Positions 10,801 through 25,800 of a stretch of 64,000 nucleotides of DNA are shown here, piece after piece. The stretch is taken from contig CAZYDU010000004.1 in the NCBI GenBank assembly GCA_964646345.1, positions 1 through 64,000 on the forward strand. Reading direction: 5' to 3'. This stretch comes from RGIG1681 sp964646345. Lineage in GTDB: Bacteria; Bacillota; Clostridia; Christensenellales; UBA1242. The translations under genes were made by a program, and so were the position numbers. The first letter of the stretch is position 1. Every line of letters starts with the position of its first letter. The notes beneath the pieces were generated by a model. The model saw only the letters and a program-made list of their open reading frames with translations. It was not told the origin of the DNA and searched no databases.

Positions 10801-13800
10801 CGCTTAATTTTCTTTTCAACATATGAATTTGTTAAATCGGATAGTCTCAATTCATACAATGCTTTTGATACTAAATCTGAATTCTTTAAACTTGCATTTT
10901 TTAATGAGACCAAATTATTATATTCTTCTTCATATTCCAAACTATCTTTGAGATAGAATGTTTGATATTTTGTCACAGAATCAAGAGTGAAGTTTTCAAG
11001 AACTTTTCCGTTTGACAAAATTATGTAAGGTCCATTTTCTGTGAACATTGTGCTACTAATGTTATCATCAACTGAATTGCCAGTTGAATCATAAAGTACA
11101 CCATTTTTAGTGTAATAAGAACTATTCTTATAGTTTAGATAATAAATTGTGACTGAATTGTTAGAATAATTTACATCAAAGTACATGCCAATACTTCTTG
11201 GGTCAAATACTTTTTCAAGATTTTTATAGTTTTCATCTAAAAATTCGCCTTTTTTATCTTCTGTTTGAGAACCATCAGAATTAACTTTTACTTTTGTATT
11301 TTCAAGATAGATTTTTCCATCAACAAAGTAATACATTTTTGTATTATAAACAAAAGTTAAAGCATGAACAGTTTTGTTTGTTGTTTTCTTAAACTTTGGT
11401 GACGATTCAACTTTTTTACCTTCATCATTGGTAAAATTACCAAGCTTATCAAGGTAATAGTAGGTTACACCAGCTTCATCAGCATCATCGTCAACAACTG
11501 TGTAGATATCTGACTTGTAGATATAATCGATATCTTTTATGCCAATTTCAGAAACAGTTGTTTGTTTCTTATTCTCAAATTCAATAGTTTTCTCACGTTC
11601 TTGAGATTTAACCATAAGAACATATTGAACTGGGTGTTTACCATTAATTTCATAAGCATAAAAATTAAATTTCGTATTATTCGTCAAATCGCTTACTTTG
11701 AACACATCACTAGGGTAGTTTTGTGTGCCTTCTTCAGTAAACAAATATCCATTTTGTTCATAAAATTCATAACCTGAATAATACTCGTTTGTAGATTGAT
11801 TGAATTGTTCAATGGTTACATAATCATCAATATTTAATACTTTAATATAAACTTTATAATATGAACCGCTATATGAATTTATGGTAAAGTAATTATTATC
11901 TTCATCAAATGCTGTTGAATTGCTTGGAGCAATAAGAACAAATAAGACTCTATCTGTTTCAGTATCTTCGCCAGCAAAGTTAGCAAGGTACGCTGAGTTT
12001 GCTTTTGGAATAAATGTATAGCTTATTTTGTTTCTATCGCCATCATTTTTTGTAATAAACAATGATTCAGAAAGTTTTGACATTTGAACTGTACTAGTTA
12101 ATGTAGCACTTCTTGGAGCAACGTTTAAACATGTTCTAAGTGTCAAATATTTATACAATGAAGATTGATAACCATTAGCTGACGTATTCATTTGGACATT
12201 TGTAACATTTGATTTTTCATATAGCACTGGGGAAGCAATGCCTGAAATAATTGAGTATTTAATTGTTACAACTTCACCATCACGAACATACATATATGCA
12301 TATCTTTCAGCACCAAATGATAGTGTTTTGCTGTCAGTGCTTAGTGTAAATGCTGTTTTATATGCTTCAGCATCTCCGGTTGTATACATTCTGTTTGTTG
12401 AATATATAATTTTGTAATATTTTTCGGTTGCAAGTTTTACAATGTTTCCATTTGCAAAGTCGCCACCAAGTATCCATGAAACAATAGCACCAGAAGCTTG
12501 TTTTTCATAGTTTACTATTTGTGTTACATTTTCACAATAAACCCCAATAAAGTTTAGTGAATAGTTATTGCTTGAATTTTCATATAAATACAATTTGTCA
12601 GCTTCTTCTGAAATACTATATTTATTTTTAACACTAAAGTCATTGAGTTTTATATTGAATCTCGCTTGTTGTGAAATTAAATCTTGACCATAAATAAATT
12701 CAAGATAATATTTGTCATTTTCTTTATAAGATGTAACTGAAATTATTATGCTATCAGCATCTCTTTCTGAAGAACCAGATTCTGTTAGAGTATAGGTCTT
12801 GGTTTTTGTTAACCCACCAGGTGCGTTCCAAACAATATTTGTTTCACCTTCGCCTGAAGGAATTCTATAGATTGTTGAACCTATTGAAACATCAAGTTCA
12901 ACTGAAGCATCAACATATTCAAATTCCATTGTTGTTTGCTTGATATTTTCTTTTGCTACACAATGAATTTCAACAATTTGTCTATTTGCACCATCAATGT
13001 TAACAGCAAGTCCAGCTTCATTAGCATCAACAAGTTTGAGATATTCCCAATATGAAATTGATAATGAAGAATCATTTGTTCCAAGAGTAACACCAGGAAC
13101 TTCTGTGTTTCTACCGTCCACATCAATGGTATATTTATTATTTTCAAAACGTGTTACAGTTCCATTGCCATTATAGTAACAATAATAATCAAGTGAAAGA
13201 TAACCAGAATTGAATACAAGTGAAAGTGGGAGAGCAAATTGATATTCAATATCGAAATAATAAACTCCATAGCTTGAACCGCCTGCACCTATAGTTCGAT
13301 ATTCTGAGTTATCTAGAGTTGGGTTGGAAATTGAAACACCATTTGAAACTGATGTGAATGCATTTTTAACAAAATCAATATCAGTTAAACCACTTGACAT
13401 GATACTGCCAGTTAATTCTGCATCATAATTACCAGTTGCTGGGTTATAGTATTCTGGGTGAACGTAAATCCTGATATAACCATTTGTTTTGTAGTTATAT
13501 GTCAAATTGTTTTGAACAGTGTCATTTAAGTTAGATTGATATACATATGCAATATTTTCTCCATTCCAACCGGTTGTGCTACTAAACTCACCATCAATCT
13601 TGGTATCTTTAGCATTCACACCTGACTCACTATAAATAGTGTTAGATCTAAATCCATCAACAAAGTCAAATGTTGATCCTTTAACAACAAGTGTTTGACT
13701 AAAGTTATAGTCATTGATTTTTGGGTCAATAGCTTTTGATCTGAATTTAACAACAGAATTATCTATGTAAACGATTTGTGCGTAGCTTAGCATATATGCA

Positions 13801-16800
13801 ATAATTCTGCTATTTGTTACATAGTATTTAGAATCATTTTTCGAAAATGTCGTTCCAGCTGATTCAAACAAATGCTGAGCAGGGTAGAACATTGTTAAAG
13901 ATGAACCATCTTTTCCTGCTATTGATTGGTCGTTTTCAGTTACTTCAATATGCAAAATTGTTATATCATTTTCAGTTAAAGTAAAGTTAGATTTATTCTT
14001 CAAATTCTCATCACTTGTGTTAAATTTAATAGTAAGTTTTGTGTAATACCTTTGTCCAAAACTATCCGTTTCATATTTAGAATTAGAAAAATCAATCGTG
14101 AATGATGTAATATCAAGAGTTGAACCTGAAAGAGATTTCGTAAATCTAGATGAGTCGTCTAAATTTTGATTCAAATTGTATTGAAGATCAATAACTGAAC
14201 CTTGTTGAATACGTCTGATATATTTGTTTTCACTTGCTTCAAATGTGAGAGAAACACTGTATGGGTATGTAGCAGAATAGTCATCTCCAGATGACATGTC
14301 TTGCGAACCATCACCATTAAGTTTGTTTGTTTCGCCAAACATTGCGTAAATATAAACATCAGACATCACAGTGAATGTGAATGAATAACCAACATCTTCA
14401 ACATAGTAAATTTCATTACTTATTTCATTTTCATTATAAGAAACCATAAAACCTTTGAAGCTATCAGTCTGATATTCTGCAGAAAGTGAAACCGTAAGTT
14501 GTGTGTATTTTGAGAAATATTTGCCAATTACACCATACATCATTGGTTTATTTTTTAGTTCATTCAAAATACTAGCAGTTGTACATTTGTCTGAGAATTT
14601 ATAACATGTTAATCCGTCAGCACTTAGTACTTTTGCTTGATCTGGTGACACTGACACACTAGATTCCAAGTTCCCAGCATATGTTGTTAAAGTTTTGTAA
14701 TAATAACCATTATAGTAATAATACTCAACTGCATTCAATGTTTTGTATTGAATTTCAGATACATATTTTTGGTTGCTCATTGAGTTTGTTAACATTAAGT
14801 CACTTGAAATAACCGTGATAATTGAGCTTACATCTTTTGAGTTGAATTTTTCAACATTGAATGGTTTAACAGTAACTTGCAAAGCATTTTCTTGGTCTCT
14901 AACTGTGATATTGACAGAATCATCGGGAGATGGGTTTTCCTGATTAATATTGTCATAATAGTTACCGCTATTAACATTTGCCTGACCAAATTTTAGATAG
15001 TAGGTATAAACTTGGTTAAGGTTTGTTGAAAGTGTAATAGATTGCGAGCTATTAACTGAATATGTTGTATCTTTAACAACAGGGTCTGACGATTCGACAT
15101 TACTTACTCTATCTAAAAATTTGAAGTCATTTCTTGCACCAAGTTCGTTAATTGTAAACTTCGAACTAGCCAAGGTAGTAACTCTAATTGTATTGTTAGC
15201 GAGACTAGCAAACTTAGCACCCAAAATTGAGTTATTTACTTGTTGTTGAACATAATAATTTGACATCGTCACTTTGCCATTCACATAAATTGAAGACATT
15301 TCAGTGTATGATATATCAAATGTGCAATATTCAACATAAAGAGCATAGTATGTGCCTTTATCTGTTGGAATACCGCTAGCTCCAGGTTCATTGCTAACTA
15401 GATAATAAACATCACCTAGATATCTAAACCAGCCAAGGAATAGGTAATTTTTATTATTATATTCTTTCGATAATGGAGTACCATCAAATGGACTTTCAAC
15501 GTAAGATGTATTGATGCCATTGTATCTAACCTTTAAGACGTTAGATGTTCCATCATTATATGATGAAGCATCTTTGAAGTTTGCAACCAATGTTAGGTTT
15601 TTGGTTGCATATAAAGAAACTTCTTTTTCATCTGACATTAAGTTAACCGACTTAATGTCACTCATATACCAACGAGTGTTAACTAGATTTGCGTTGAAAT
15701 CAAGTTTAGTTCCATAAGGAACTGTAATTGTGAAATTACCATTAGAAGTTTTTGCATCAACACCTTCAATGTTTGTTGTTGCTGAATAGCTATTTGGATT
15801 TGTTGTGAATGTTGTTGTTGCATAATTATTGCTTACTTCAACATTAAAAGACAAGCTTTCATTAGTTGTTGTAGAACCATTATCTTTCATGTTGACAGTA
15901 ACAGTTACATTTTGAACAAATCTAGCTTCAATAACAACATCAGTATTATAATTAAGGTTAATTTTAAATGTTTTTCCAGTTGTTGTTGATGGATTTGCAC
16001 AGCCATAAGAACCTTCTTGATAAATTCCGTTCACATAGTAACCAACAAATGTATAGCCAGAATAATAGTTAGCTTTGCATTCAAATACTGAATAGGTTGA
16101 GTTAAAGAGATAAGTTTGACCTGAATAAGCTGAACCGCCAGTATTTGTAACACGTCCATATGTTATCGTACCGCCATTAGTTGTATTGCTTGTGAGAGAA
16201 CCAAGCCCAGTTCCATCAGCAAGAACCGTTGTTGTGATTAAGCTGAATATGTGATAATTATCAACAGCTGCCAAGATGTTAAATCTTGAATTGAAATCAT
16301 ATTGCTTTCCAGCTTTTTTGATTGATTCAATATAAACATCTTTTGTTTTTGTGTAAGAAATTGTTGTTGACAATCTATCATTGGTTTCCGAGTTTGTTGC
16401 TTGGAATGAGTTACTGCTGTTGAATGTAAAGTTATTAGCAGTTTCTTCGTCCATGTAAGGGTAATGTTTGCCATTGGTTGCAACATTACTCTTAATTGTG
16501 TAGTAGAAACCATCTTGTGGAGTGAGAACCATTGCCTTGCTAGATGATGTTAAGAAATATGTTCCAACCAAAACGTCCATTTTGATTTGAACTTTGTCAG
16601 TAGAAATAACAGAAATAAATGTTTTTCTATCATGTGTATTGTCTGCTTTATCTTTCACATAGTCAAAACCTGAGAAAGTGTAGCCAAACACACTACCTGA
16701 ACTAATAGCTTCGTTTCTATTTGTTTCATCGGTTGTGTTAGGAAGTTCAATCGTGATTGTTTTAATCATTACAAAACGAGCTACCAAAGTATTTGTATTT

Positions 16801-19800
16801 AGTTTTTTAAGTTTGTTGTAAGCATCAACAGAATCATAATCAGAATACTCATTTGAAACTAACAAATATCTTGGTGTTGTTTTGTTATCATTAACTCTTA
16901 ACCACCAACCTGTAAATGCATATCTATTGCCATCATAACTGAGAATATTATTAGTTACATTGAGTGTTGAAACTGTTAAGGAATCTGTTGTGCCATTGCC
17001 AACAAGTTCAGCTTTATATTCAGTTGTGACTGTTGGGTTTGATTTATAACTGCTATATTTAGCAACAAGGTCAATAACTGATGTATATCCTGAATAATTA
17101 CCATCACGAGCTGCAAGCAAGGTAAATTCTGAAGCATATGAAACAACTGAAGTATTGGTTGCATAATTCGCAGAATCATAAATATACCAACCACTGAAAT
17201 AAATGTTTTCATTGCCACTTATTGTGGTTTTTTCATTTGTAACTTTTAATGTAACTTCAGTTCCATACGGAACGGTGAAATACGTGTAAAGTTGTCCTGA
17301 TGATCTATTCCAAATTGACTCAGTCATTGTGTTTGATTTTGATGAGTTAACTGTTTCACTTTCATAATATAAAGTTTTTGTTGACTTTAAGAAATAGTGT
17401 TTAGTTCCATCTCCATAAACGACTGCTTCCCAATCATCTTCCTTGAAAGTGTACTGGGTTGTTGAATATAAATTTGTATAATACTTCATATTCTCATTAT
17501 ATTTTGAACCAGCTTCAAGTTTAATACGACTAGATGATGAGTAAGTTAAATTTGTATAGATATTTTTCAAAGTAAATTGAATGTCAATTTTTTTGTTTGT
17601 TTTAGTAATTCCATATTTATCATGGAGAATATCCACATCTGAAATATCATTTACAGCAGCACGAACATATATTTTTACTTTTTTAGAGAATTTAACTTCT
17701 ATAGTAATATTATTTTCAAATGCTTCGTATTTCTTTCCAGATTCCGTAAAATCAAAAGCATTGGTTTCTTCTAACAAATATCTTAAGTTTATATTTAAAG
17801 TACCACTAAAGCCATAGGTATCATAACCGCAATTAGCAACTGACAGGTAAACACCATTGATGAATACACCTGTGGTTGTATAATTACTATTTGGACTGAT
17901 GGTAAGTTTTAAACAATCATAAGTATTTGAGAAGAATGTGCCATCATTAAGAGTTGATGGGGAAGTTGACCTGAAAGCTTTGATTGTAACATCGCCACCG
18001 TTTGTTGAACTTGCTCCAGATGAATTATATTTGTAATCATCATAGGTTGTAACAACTGTGTTGATGTCATAAATTCTTTCAAAGTTTGCAATAACAACTA
18101 TATTTGTTACAATAACATCTGAAGGAATTTCAAGGAATGAAATATCAGCATTGTCTGTTAATTGAACTGTTGACCTTTCAACGTCAATAACTTTCTTAAC
18201 CATAGTCAATGAATTACCTTCAATTTCCATTGACAATGTTGTTAGTTTATACGTAAAGCTAACAAAATTGAAACCTAATGTGTGACCAGCTGTTAGGTAT
18301 AGGTTTGTTCCAGACCTAGCATAAAGAGCAATTTCTGGATTTGAAAAATCATTGTCTTCGATTGTATATGAATTTAGGGTATTAGAAATCTTATATCCAT
18401 TTGCTAGTGAATTTAAATTGATAACACCATTGCCATCTACAGCGTAACCGAGCAATGCTTTTAAGTCTTCTTTTGAATAAAGTTGACTCAAATCAGAATA
18501 TGCACCATTCTTCATCAATGAATATTGCAACAAGTTACCTGAAATGATTGATGATACGAGTGGGGTACTCTTATCTTGAACTGCATCATAATAATAGGTT
18601 GATTGTGGGGTTGTATCATAAGTAACTTCAGTATAGAAACCATAAGAAGCTGAGAATTTCATGTTATCTGATGGAATATAAACATAATTTGCACCACTTA
18701 TTGTTCCGTTAAGTTCACCAGTGATGTTTTCAAGCACGGCATTTCTACTGATTGATTTTGTTTCTCCACCATAGCTGAATGTATAGTAAGCACTATCTCC
18801 ACTCGTTGTGCTTCTGTGAAGTGATTGAATGCCAATCACTGTATTGGTGTCTGAATTATATATCAAAACAAATCCGTTCACACCGTCAGAAGAACCTGTA
18901 GCAATGTCTTCAACATTCACTTTAATTGTTTGGTCAGTTGAATACAAATAACCATTCAAATACCAACCATAGAATACAATACCAAGATTATAATCCTTTG
19001 CTTTTTCTGAAACACAGGTTGATAAAACTTGAGATGTATATTGCTCTATTCTGTGAAGTGGTTGTGTTGTTGTTAATCTATCTGTTGAATGATAGAAAGT
19101 TCTGTTTTTTAAAGTACTTGATATGTTATTTTCTGTAGATAAATCGTAATATGATAAATAATGTGTATCAGTATAATTAACTTTACTGTTATCTTCACCG
19201 ATTGTATTGTAATTCAATGTTGATTTAACTTCAACAAGTTTTAACAAATCAGTAGGGGTTGTTACGCCACCAATATTGATTACATCATTACCAATTTCGC
19301 CTTCCAAAGTTCTTTCAATGGTTGTTGTATAAGAACTATGGTAGTTAAGTTGCAAACTAATATTTCCAGTGTTATCAAGTTGGTTTGCAATGAAGCTCGA
19401 TGAAATAACAAACCTGCCTTCGTTATCAATTTCAAGATATCTTGCTTGTAATGAAAGGTTTTGTGTTGCATAAACAAGTACACTTTCAGTGCTCATATAT
19501 CTATTGCTTACAGATGGGTCAATATAAGGAATAATGTAAACATTAGTTCCTTTAGCTATTGTGACATCAGTGTAATACAAGTTGTTTGTTGTATCAATAT
19601 GCTCAGCATAGATGTATGCAGTTTGATAAGACACATCAGATAATGATGATTTATATTGTATTTTTGCATCAAATAAGGAAATAAATTTAGCTTTTGTTTC
19701 ATCACTTTGTAAATAATACGAATAGTCATCAGCATGAATGTCTTGTTCACTAAGTGATTTGTAAACACGAACAGTGATAACTTCTGAGAAGAATGCGTAA

Positions 19801-22800
19801 ATCTTAACGACTGTTGATCCATTTAAATCAATATCAGCATTTGCAACCATATCTGAACTGATAGAAATTGTTGCATCTGATGATGATGAAATAACTTGTT
19901 GAACATAAATACAATTTGTATCGTCTTGAATATTTGTTTGTTTAGTATGCCAAGAAACTCTCCTTGAAAATTCAGTTGAATAAACATTTTTCTCGGTAAA
20001 TGCAATATTATCTATTGATGTCATTGAAGAACCATGCAAGTAATAATATGTGATACCTTCATATTCAAATGAATACCAAGTTCCACCTTTACCTTCAGGT
20101 CCAGCACCAGCTTCTGTAACTTTACATTTTTTGTTGTAGTAGTAGTAAACAAATGAATATTTACTGCCTGACTTTTTAACTTGAATGTTATAGTCAATAA
20201 TAGAACCTGAGTTGATGTCTACTTCATTTGTTGAAAGAGAGTTTTCAGCAAGTCTCAAAGCACCACCTGTTGAAGTTTCAGTTCCAAGAGTGTAATACCA
20301 TGTTGAGTCAATTTTCTCATGTTTAGTATATTTTGACTTTTCTTCATCAACTTCAAATACTGATTTTTCGTTAGCATTAGTTCCACCATTGCTTCCGCTA
20401 TATTCAGATGCAGTCATGCCGTCAATAATGGTAACGAGTTTACCAGATGTAGTAAATCTAATTTCAAGTGATACATCACCAGGAAGAAGTGGTTGCACAT
20501 CTTCATAATAAAGTTTATAAACTGTGTATGTTTCGCCACTAATTGTGATTGTTGATGTTTCAAAATCACTACTTTCAGCAACTTGTTCGCCGTTTTGGAA
20601 AATGCCAACAAGTGATTGATTGCCTTTAGAGAAATAGTAAATATAGAATGATTTTTGCTGAGAAACCTTTGCTGTCATTAACGCAATATTTTCTGCATTG
20701 TATTCAAAGTCTTCTGATGTTAACGCATTAAGCTGATCAATAGTAAGTTCTTCTTCAGTGATTCTTGAATAAGCAAAGTCTGTGTAATATGAAGCAACGG
20801 CTGATTCAGAAAGTGAAGATAATGAATATTGTTTTAATGTTACATTATAAGCTACTTCAAATTCATAGCTAAAGCACATAGCATCATTATATTTTGTTAT
20901 AAGAACATCATTACTTTGTCCAAAATCAAGTTTAATAGAAGGAGTTCCTATAGTTGCACTTGTGTCAGCTTCTCCAAATTCAGTGTAATCTGGAGCAGGG
21001 TAGTAATAAAGCTGACCTGTTGAACCTTTATATTTTCCATTATCATCAAAGTAGGTGCTATAGTCATTAGCATAAACAAACTTTTGACCACCAGACTTAT
21101 AGTAGGTTTTGTTTGCATCATAAGCACTACCATAAGCAACATTAACCGAAGCAATCTCTCTATCCAGTCTATAGCCTGCGAAACTTAGTTTATATCCAAC
21201 ACCTTCATACACAACAATCTTAACTAGTGAATTATACATTACATAGTTCATGTTGGTTGATGTGTCAGTTGGAACTTCGAATGTGCCACCTGGGGTAAAT
21301 GTTGAAACAATATTTGTGTGCTTGATAGTTTTAAATTGGTCATAAGCTTCGCCAAAATCATCATCACTGCCAAACATTAAATCGTCATCAAGGTAAGATG
21401 TATCGACTGCTGATGATAATGAGAATGAACCACCGGAATTGATTGAAATAGTAATAGGAAGAACTTTAACATATCTGGCAATAACCGTTCCACCTGGCAC
21501 AGCACCTTTAAACTCATGATACATATTTGATGTTAATAATGTTTCTTCTTCATCGAATAATAAATAGAATCCAACAAACTGATAGTAGCTTGAATTTTCT
21601 CTATTATAAACGACTTTGTATTGGTCTTGAATTTGGATTGCTAATTGAACGTAAGAACCTGAACGTGCATCACTACTCTTAAATTTATAAGAAATGGTTT
21701 TGCTATATTCTGTATCGCCATAATGGTTATTATATTCACGTACTCCAGGATTTCCAGCAGAAGCATTCATTAAATTGTCATAATTATAATAAATAATGCC
21801 GTTTTTTGCAATAACTGTATCACTATCATATTGATAATAGTTAGTGTAATATACCAAATCAATAGGAACAACCATGCTATTATCATCATCAGATTCAACA
21901 GTTAATTTTTTGTCATCACCCAATTCAACAAACTCATTTTTAATTGATACCATTGAGTAAGAATCTCTGCCAACAGTATGATAAATTGCTTTATTATCTT
22001 CAGAAAGCAAACAGTTGTTGTTGATATCTGAAGCACCAGTTATTGAATTTGGAACAGTGTAGTAGTTAATACCAATAAATGCTTCCAAATTTTCTTCATC
22101 ATATGCCAAATTATCGTCATCGAGTTTTGTTTCATAGTTAAGAAGCGATTTGATAACATTCATGTACATATTATTTTCAGTTGCAGTTGAAGGAGATATC
22201 ATTGATGTACATGCAGTGTTTGTAACAGCGAGATTGGTTTTCCAGTTTGCAAACTTTTTATCATCAACGCCATTATTTGTTTTGTAAATAATCGCACCAA
22301 CGAGTCTTCCATTATAACTTTCATCAAAGTATCCATAAACTGTACAGTTACTATTAACACTATAATAAATTTCGTTGTGTGCAATATCACGATTTAAGCT
22401 GAAATAATCTTTTAGATAGAATCCGTCATCATCAACGTCAGATTTTACATAATCTTCCTTTAATGACGAAGTAATCACACCATCTTCTTCCTTATAGTCT
22501 GAAATAAAGAATACTTTATCGAGCGTACCATCTGTTTTGACAGAGAACAATACAAAGACGCTATCATCTACAGTAGTTCCACCATCGGTACGTTTTAAAT
22601 TACTAATAACAAATTCAGTAAAGATAACTTCTTTGGCTGTTAAATTTACAGAACATGATATACATGCTTTTGCATTAGTACCATCTTTTTCAGCATCATC
22701 AAGAGATAATCTTAAAAGTGGGAACTTGATATATGACGCACTTGTCATTGACCAATCTTTGAAGCTTACTTCTTCAGCTGGATTATTAGTTTGTGTTTGA

Positions 22801-25800
22801 TAATATTGAAGTGAACTATTAAATGTGAAGTTTTTAGCTAGATTATCATTAATTTTTACACTAAACGTATCATTAAATCTATAGCCACCGACAGGACTGA
22901 TAAACAAAACTGGGGCACTTGAATAATAGAACCAACCAGAAATGGTTATAATGTTTTCGTTGTATTTGTAAAGTTCTTTAGCTTCATTGTTCCACTTGCC
23001 ACTATCCCAATCGCTAGCAAGGTAAGAGTATTTAGTGTATTTTCCATCTGCTCCAAGCAAATAGTATAATGAGCTATCTTCTGAAACCCAAACATTGCCA
23101 AGGTTTACTTTTTCGTAAGAATTTTCTGATTCTTTTTCAACAAATTTTTCATTTCTTGAATCAAGTGGGTCTCTGAATGATGCTTCAAATTTTGTCTTGT
23201 CATAAGAGAATGAAAACTCTGTTAAAGCAACGAACATAGCAACAATGTTCATATCTGCTTCAGTAGCTGTTACAAATGGTCTGTATAACTCAGTTGTTAA
23301 ACATTCCATTTCTGACCAAACACCATTTTCTTCATTATAGGTTTGACAATACCAACCAGCAAAGGTGTAAGCTCCTGTGATGTTAAACTCATCAATGTAT
23401 TGCAAACTTGCATCAGCTGTTTTTGGAGAACCAATATAAACAGTTCTATAGTCTTCAGTGTAAATATAATAAACACTCTTGGTTTCATCTGATGAATCTT
23501 TCGAATGGCAAATAACAACATAGTCGCCATTATTAATCTTGAAATAGCTTTCAGAAGGGGTGTATTTGCTTAATTGACCATCTTCTTCGCCTTCTTTATC
23601 TCTATTAGTTTTTGTTGTTCTCTTTAACATCACATTATCATAAGATGATATATAGTCAAAGTTTTCAGTTGAACCAGTATAGTATGTCTTCAATCCACCC
23701 CAAAGAACTAGGGTATTTTCAGCAAATAACATGTCGCCATATGAAGCATAGTTAAGTTCGCCAGCAACATCTAGTGATTCAGCATACAAGCGTTTTGTAT
23801 CAAAGTTACCATTATAGCCTTGAGAATATTGAAGCTCGAATTGTTGTTTCTTTTCATATCCGTCAATATAAATCATTGGGTCAGATGCAATATTCTTACT
23901 TTCAGCTGAGCCAATGTAATTGTAATCAGCAAAAGAAGTTTTAACACCACCACTAACATGGATTGTATCATCTAGGATATAGTAAGGGTTATAAGCAAAG
24001 TTTTCTGTTGTTGAACCATCAGTGATGAATATGTCGCTTGACTTATCGTTTACTAGGTTGCTAGTAGAGAATGTGTCAAGTATTGATGTTGAAACACTAA
24101 CAGTATAAATCTTGATAGATGAAAGGTTGATATAGTTTCTTGTGCCGGAATTTTTTGGCATGTTGTAATTGAATACTTTTGAAGCAATTACAATTTCATC
24201 TTTAGATGCACCATAATTTTCAAAGAATGATGTTGAAACATTTATGGCACTTGCAGAAGGCAACTTATCCTTATCAATATCATACATTGTAAGTCTCTTG
24301 ATAGACAAAATGTATAATTCACTAATAGATTTCATTCTATTACTTGTAGATTTAATATAATCATTATAAGAAATAGTTGATTTCAAAGATTTTTTATAAA
24401 CTTCGTAGTAACTCTTAGAATATAAAACATATCTTAGTGTGAATACAGAACTGTTACCAGTGGTTGCAAAGATAATCTGATTCATTTGAGAAATGAAATC
24501 ACCAAGTGATACAAATGCATTATTTTCCAATGTATACAAAATTGACACATCAGATTCTGTTAAACCTAAGTAATCTTTGAGTTTTTTTCTATTGTATGTC
24601 AAATTTAGTAAACCATCAATTAGCTTATCGTTAACATAAACTGAACCATCGATTGTCATGTAATAATTCAAGTCATATAAACCTGGGGTTTTCTCTAATT
24701 TATATGCAGAATTATTGTTGAAGAAATTCTTCAAACGACTTGCTAAATTACTAAACATTGTAACAAGGTTCTTTTGTTTATTACTTGACGTGCAGTTAGT
24801 ATAAAGATTATTAAACATGAAGATAAAATATCGTCTAATTTCATCTAATGCTTCGTCTGTTGTAACGTCATCTTTGCTACTAAACTTGAATGTTTTACCA
24901 TTATAAGTATATGTTTTACCATACACTGTTGACCCACTTGATAAAATATCATCAATGTCTCCATTCAGATAATAGTTATAGAACACAATTTCAGCCATTG
25001 TTTTAGACAAAGCGAAAGCATTTTTATAAGTAACAGATGTATTTTTTTCAAATGAAAGTTTTACATCAAAACTACCATGTTTGCCCATGAATTTTACATA
25101 GTTATTTTTAGCGATGTCTAATGTTACAGTTTCCGAACCAGTATAAGCAGCTGAAATATCAAAGATAGAATCATAGAATGAAAGGTTGCTACCGCTTATG
25201 ATTTGGCTAGAAACAAGTCTAGCTTTGTCAGGGTGGAGAACATATTCAGAGTTCTCATTACCCATGGTTGTTGTAACACCTTCAGTTTGTTCAAGGTCAT
25301 TGTCGAATGTAACTTTCAAAACATAATATAGATATTTAACATCTTCATTTGTACATTCATTAACCAATTCATTGTTTGGTTGAACAACAAAGTTTAGTTC
25401 ATATCTTGTATCAAGCCCCAAAGAGTGAACAGTGAGCTCATTGCCTTTTTTGAGTTTTACAAGAACAAAAATTGTTGTGCCAATATCAAAGTAATAGTTC
25501 TTTAATGAAAGTTTATTTTTATCAGTAGCATACATTGCATAGGTATTTCTTTCAAATGAACCAGAACCACTAGTATTCAAATTATAATTCTTGTTATTAT
25601 TTACTGTTCCAGTCTTTTTTGTGTACGAAATTTTAGATAGTGCTTCAAAATTAGCGATTGATTCTTCATCATAGAAATAATGGAAGTAATCTAAACCATT
25701 TGTTGAATAGCCATTAGCGTCAAAACCGGTTTCGCCTTTTTTAGATTCATCATGATAAGTATTAAACAAGCTAATTTCATCTTTTTCTTCCTTTGTATCA